Shown here in pieces: positions 12,238 through 13,647 of a DNA stretch of 13,647 bases; the stretch's first letter is position 1, and each line of letters starts with the position of its first letter. The translations under genes and the position numbers were made by a program. Source of the DNA: DATBFX01 sp036558305 (lineage in GTDB: Bacteria > Chloroflexota > Chloroflexia > Thermomicrobiales > UBA6265); contig DATBFX010000257.1 of assembly GCA_036558305.1 (NCBI GenBank), forward strand, positions 1 to 13,647, given 5' to 3'. The notes beneath the pieces were generated by a model. It did not search any database. It worked only from the letters and a program-made list of their open reading frames with translations, and was not told the DNA's origin.

Positions 12238-13545
12238 CTAAGACCCGACTACGTCCCCAATCGCCCCCTCGATGATCCCCGCGATCTCGTCCGCCTCGTC
12301 CATCGTTGTGCAGAGCGGCGGCGCCACCCCATCCCAATCGAGACCAGGGCGGAGCAGCAATCCACGGCGCCGCGCCGCCGCATACACCGCCTTGCCGATC
12401 GGCTGGTGGAAGGCGATGCCGAGCATCATCCCGAGCCCGCGCACCTCAGAGACGACCGGTTGCCGCGTCCCGATGTCGCGCAACTTGGCCGCCAGGTAGC
12501 CGCCGACACGGTCGGCGTTCCCGATCAGGTCGTTGTCCAGGAGATATCGCACCGCTGCCTCGCCGACGGCGCAGGCGACCGGGTTGCCGCCGTAGGTGTG
12601 CCCGGCCCAGAACTGCACGCCCTGCTCCGGTTCGCCCCAAAACGGTTGCGCCACCTTGTCGGCGATCAGGATCGCCGAGAGCGGCGCGTACCCGCCGCTG
12701 ATCCCCTTGCCGCAGGAGAGGATGTCCGGCCAGGCCCCGACCCGCTCCGCCGCGAACAGCCTCCCTGTCCGCCCGAACCCGGTGATGATCTCGTCGTAAA
12801 CCAAGAGCACGTCGTGGCGATCGCACAGCTCGCGCAGCCGCGGGAAATAGTCGGGGTGCGGCACGTGGACACCGGCCGACAGCATCACCGGTTCGGCGAT
12901 CACGGCGGCAACCGTATCAGGGTGCTCGTTGACGATCGCCTCTTCGATCAAGTCGAGACAGGCCATCGTGCAGCCATCGAGACGCTTGCAGGCGGCGCAA
13001 CCGGGTCGGGCCGGCGGCGTGACGTGGACGAAACCGGGCGCAAAGGGTTCGAATTTGGTCTTCCATTCCGATTGGCCGGAGGCGGCCATCGCGTGGCCGG
13101 TGCCGCCGTGGTAACTCCTGTAGCGGGAGATTACCTTGTACTTCTTGGGATGGCCCGTTTGCTGGTGGTATTGCCGCGCCAGCTTGATCGCCGCCTCGGT
13201 CGCCTCCGACCCGCCGCTGAAGAATTTCACGGTCGTGTACTGCTCCGGCGTGATCCCGATCAGGTAGTCGGCCAGTTGTAGCGCCGGGGGATTGGTCGCC
13301 ATCGTCGGCGCCGTGAACGAGATCCGCTTCATCTGCTCGGCGGCGATTTCGGCGAAGAGCGGGATCCCGTGCCCCAGGTTGACGGTGAAGACACCCGAAA
13401 GTCCGTCGATGTAGGTCTTGCCAAAGACGTCGGTGACGCGGATGCCCTCGCCCCGGTCCAGGATCAGCGGGTCCTGTCCGAAGGATTTCATCTGGTTGAA
13501 GTCGACCATGATCCGCGAGGTGTCGAACGTCGTTTGGCTGACCAT
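12238..13545 (-). CDS. Class III PLP-dependent aminotransferase
   Basis: A 435-residue fold-type I aminotransferase of the omega-amino-acid/diamine:pyruvate type. It moves an amino group between an amine or omega-amino acid and a keto acid. The phosphate-binding SGGSEATEAAIK is at 110-121, the aromatic YHGGTGHA at 145-152, D251 in the YDEIITGFGRTGR motif contacts the PLP nitrogen, and the Schiff-base Lys is K280 in SCGKGISGGYAPLSA. The length is standard. Four Cys at 183, 186, 192 and 196 form a compact cluster (C-x2-C-x5-C-x3-C). The ATG at 13545 is preferred over the adjacent GTG because AAGGAG is 5 nt away. Substrate unknown. Confidence 0.95.
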   Translation of the reverse strand: MVSQTTFDTSRIMVDFNQMKSFGQDPLILDRGEGIRVTDVFGKTYIDGLSGVFTVNLGHGIPLFAEIAAEQMKRISFTAPTMATNPPALQLADYLIGITPEQYTTVKFFSGGSEATEAAIKLARQYHQQTGHPKKYKVISRYRSYHGGTGHAMAASGQSEWKTKFEPFAPGFVHVTPPARPGCAACKRLDGCTMACLDLIEEAIVNEHPDTVAAVIAEPVMLSAGVHVPHPDYFPRLRELCDRHDVLLVYDEIITGFGRTGRLFAAERVGAWPDILSCGKGISGGYAPLSAILIADKVAQPFWGEPEQGVQFWAGHTYGGNPVACAVGEAAVRYLLDNDLIGNADRVGGYLAAKLRDIGTRQPVVSEVRGLGMMLGIAFHQPIGKAVYAAARRRGLLLRPGLDWDGVAPPLCTTMDEADEIAGIIEGAIGDVVGS

Positions 13546-13600
13546 CACCGCTCCTTGGGTTGCGCCCCGGTTGCCCCCTTCGGTTCCGATGAGTTCTGAT

Positions 13601-13637
13601 GGCGAACAGATCGCCGAATTGCGTTCGAGATGCGAAC
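13601..13637. promoter_or_regulatory. Two spaced inverted repeats upstream of the aminotransferase
   Basis: GGCGA-ACAGA-TCGCC (13601-13615) and GTTCG-AGATG-CGAAC (13623-13637) each have 5-bp arms and a 5-bp spacer, with centres 22 bp apart, about two helical turns. A TAGCAT-like -10 on the minus strand lies near 13644-13639, with its -35 beyond the window. These may be regulator sites. The arms differ in sequence, so a single regulator is not certain. Confidence 0.3.
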
Positions 13638-13647
13638 ATGCTACAGT

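Noticed and set aside
12016..13281. 421-residue open frame on the plus strand
   Set aside because: Antisense to the aminotransferase, whose PLP motifs are intact on the other strand.

Overview
The window is high-GC DNA with dense genes, mostly read from the minus strand. The best guess for a source is a Chloroflexota bacterium of the Thermomicrobia type. The reasons are the combination of a Tat-exported, Cys-less sugar-binding protein with an SRRDVM motif, an F420-type LLM oxidoreductase, a PhyH oxygenase and GC-rich codon use. No rRNA, tRNA or marker gene is present, so this placement is inference.

Layout from left to right. 130-390 (+) is a small zinc-ribbon protein. 414-2902 (-) holds, in transcription order, an SDR dehydrogenase, a four-helix-bundle S23-family protein and a DAO-type FAD oxidoreductase. 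2994-3164 (-) is a short HicB-like protein. 3184-6795 (-) is a CUT1-type sugar ABC importer (binding protein, MalF-like permease, MalG-like permease; no ATPase here), driven by a clear TTGACA-17-TACAAT promoter. 7095-7433 (-) is an unknown protein. 7809-8798 (-) is a PhyH-family Fe(II)/2OG oxygenase and 8937-9803 (-) an LLM flavin/F420 oxidoreductase. 10033-11436 (+) is a neutral-ceramidase-like hydrolase. 11448-11854 (-) is a hicB-hicA toxin-antitoxin pair, with a divergent lone HicB at 11982-12218 (+). 12238-13545 (-) is a class III PLP aminotransferase.

The metabolic genes fit uptake of a sugar-like or polyol/amine compound followed by oxidation (SDR, DAO, PhyH, LLM) and amine transfer, but the sequence does not identify the substrate.

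The most unusual content is non-coding. Three elements (1630-2116, 4118-4204, 6968-7095) have ends built from tandem 7-bp repeats in inverted orientation, each with a different heptamer (TTCGGGG, TGGCAAG, GCCGGTA). The largest encloses the S23-family gene. Two further large inverted repeats (2922-2997, 7690-7807) lack heptamers. All five have one end overlapping or lying within 2 bp of a minus-strand TAG stop codon. One apparently truncates a HicB gene, and one contributes the N-terminal peptide of the FAD oxidoreductase.
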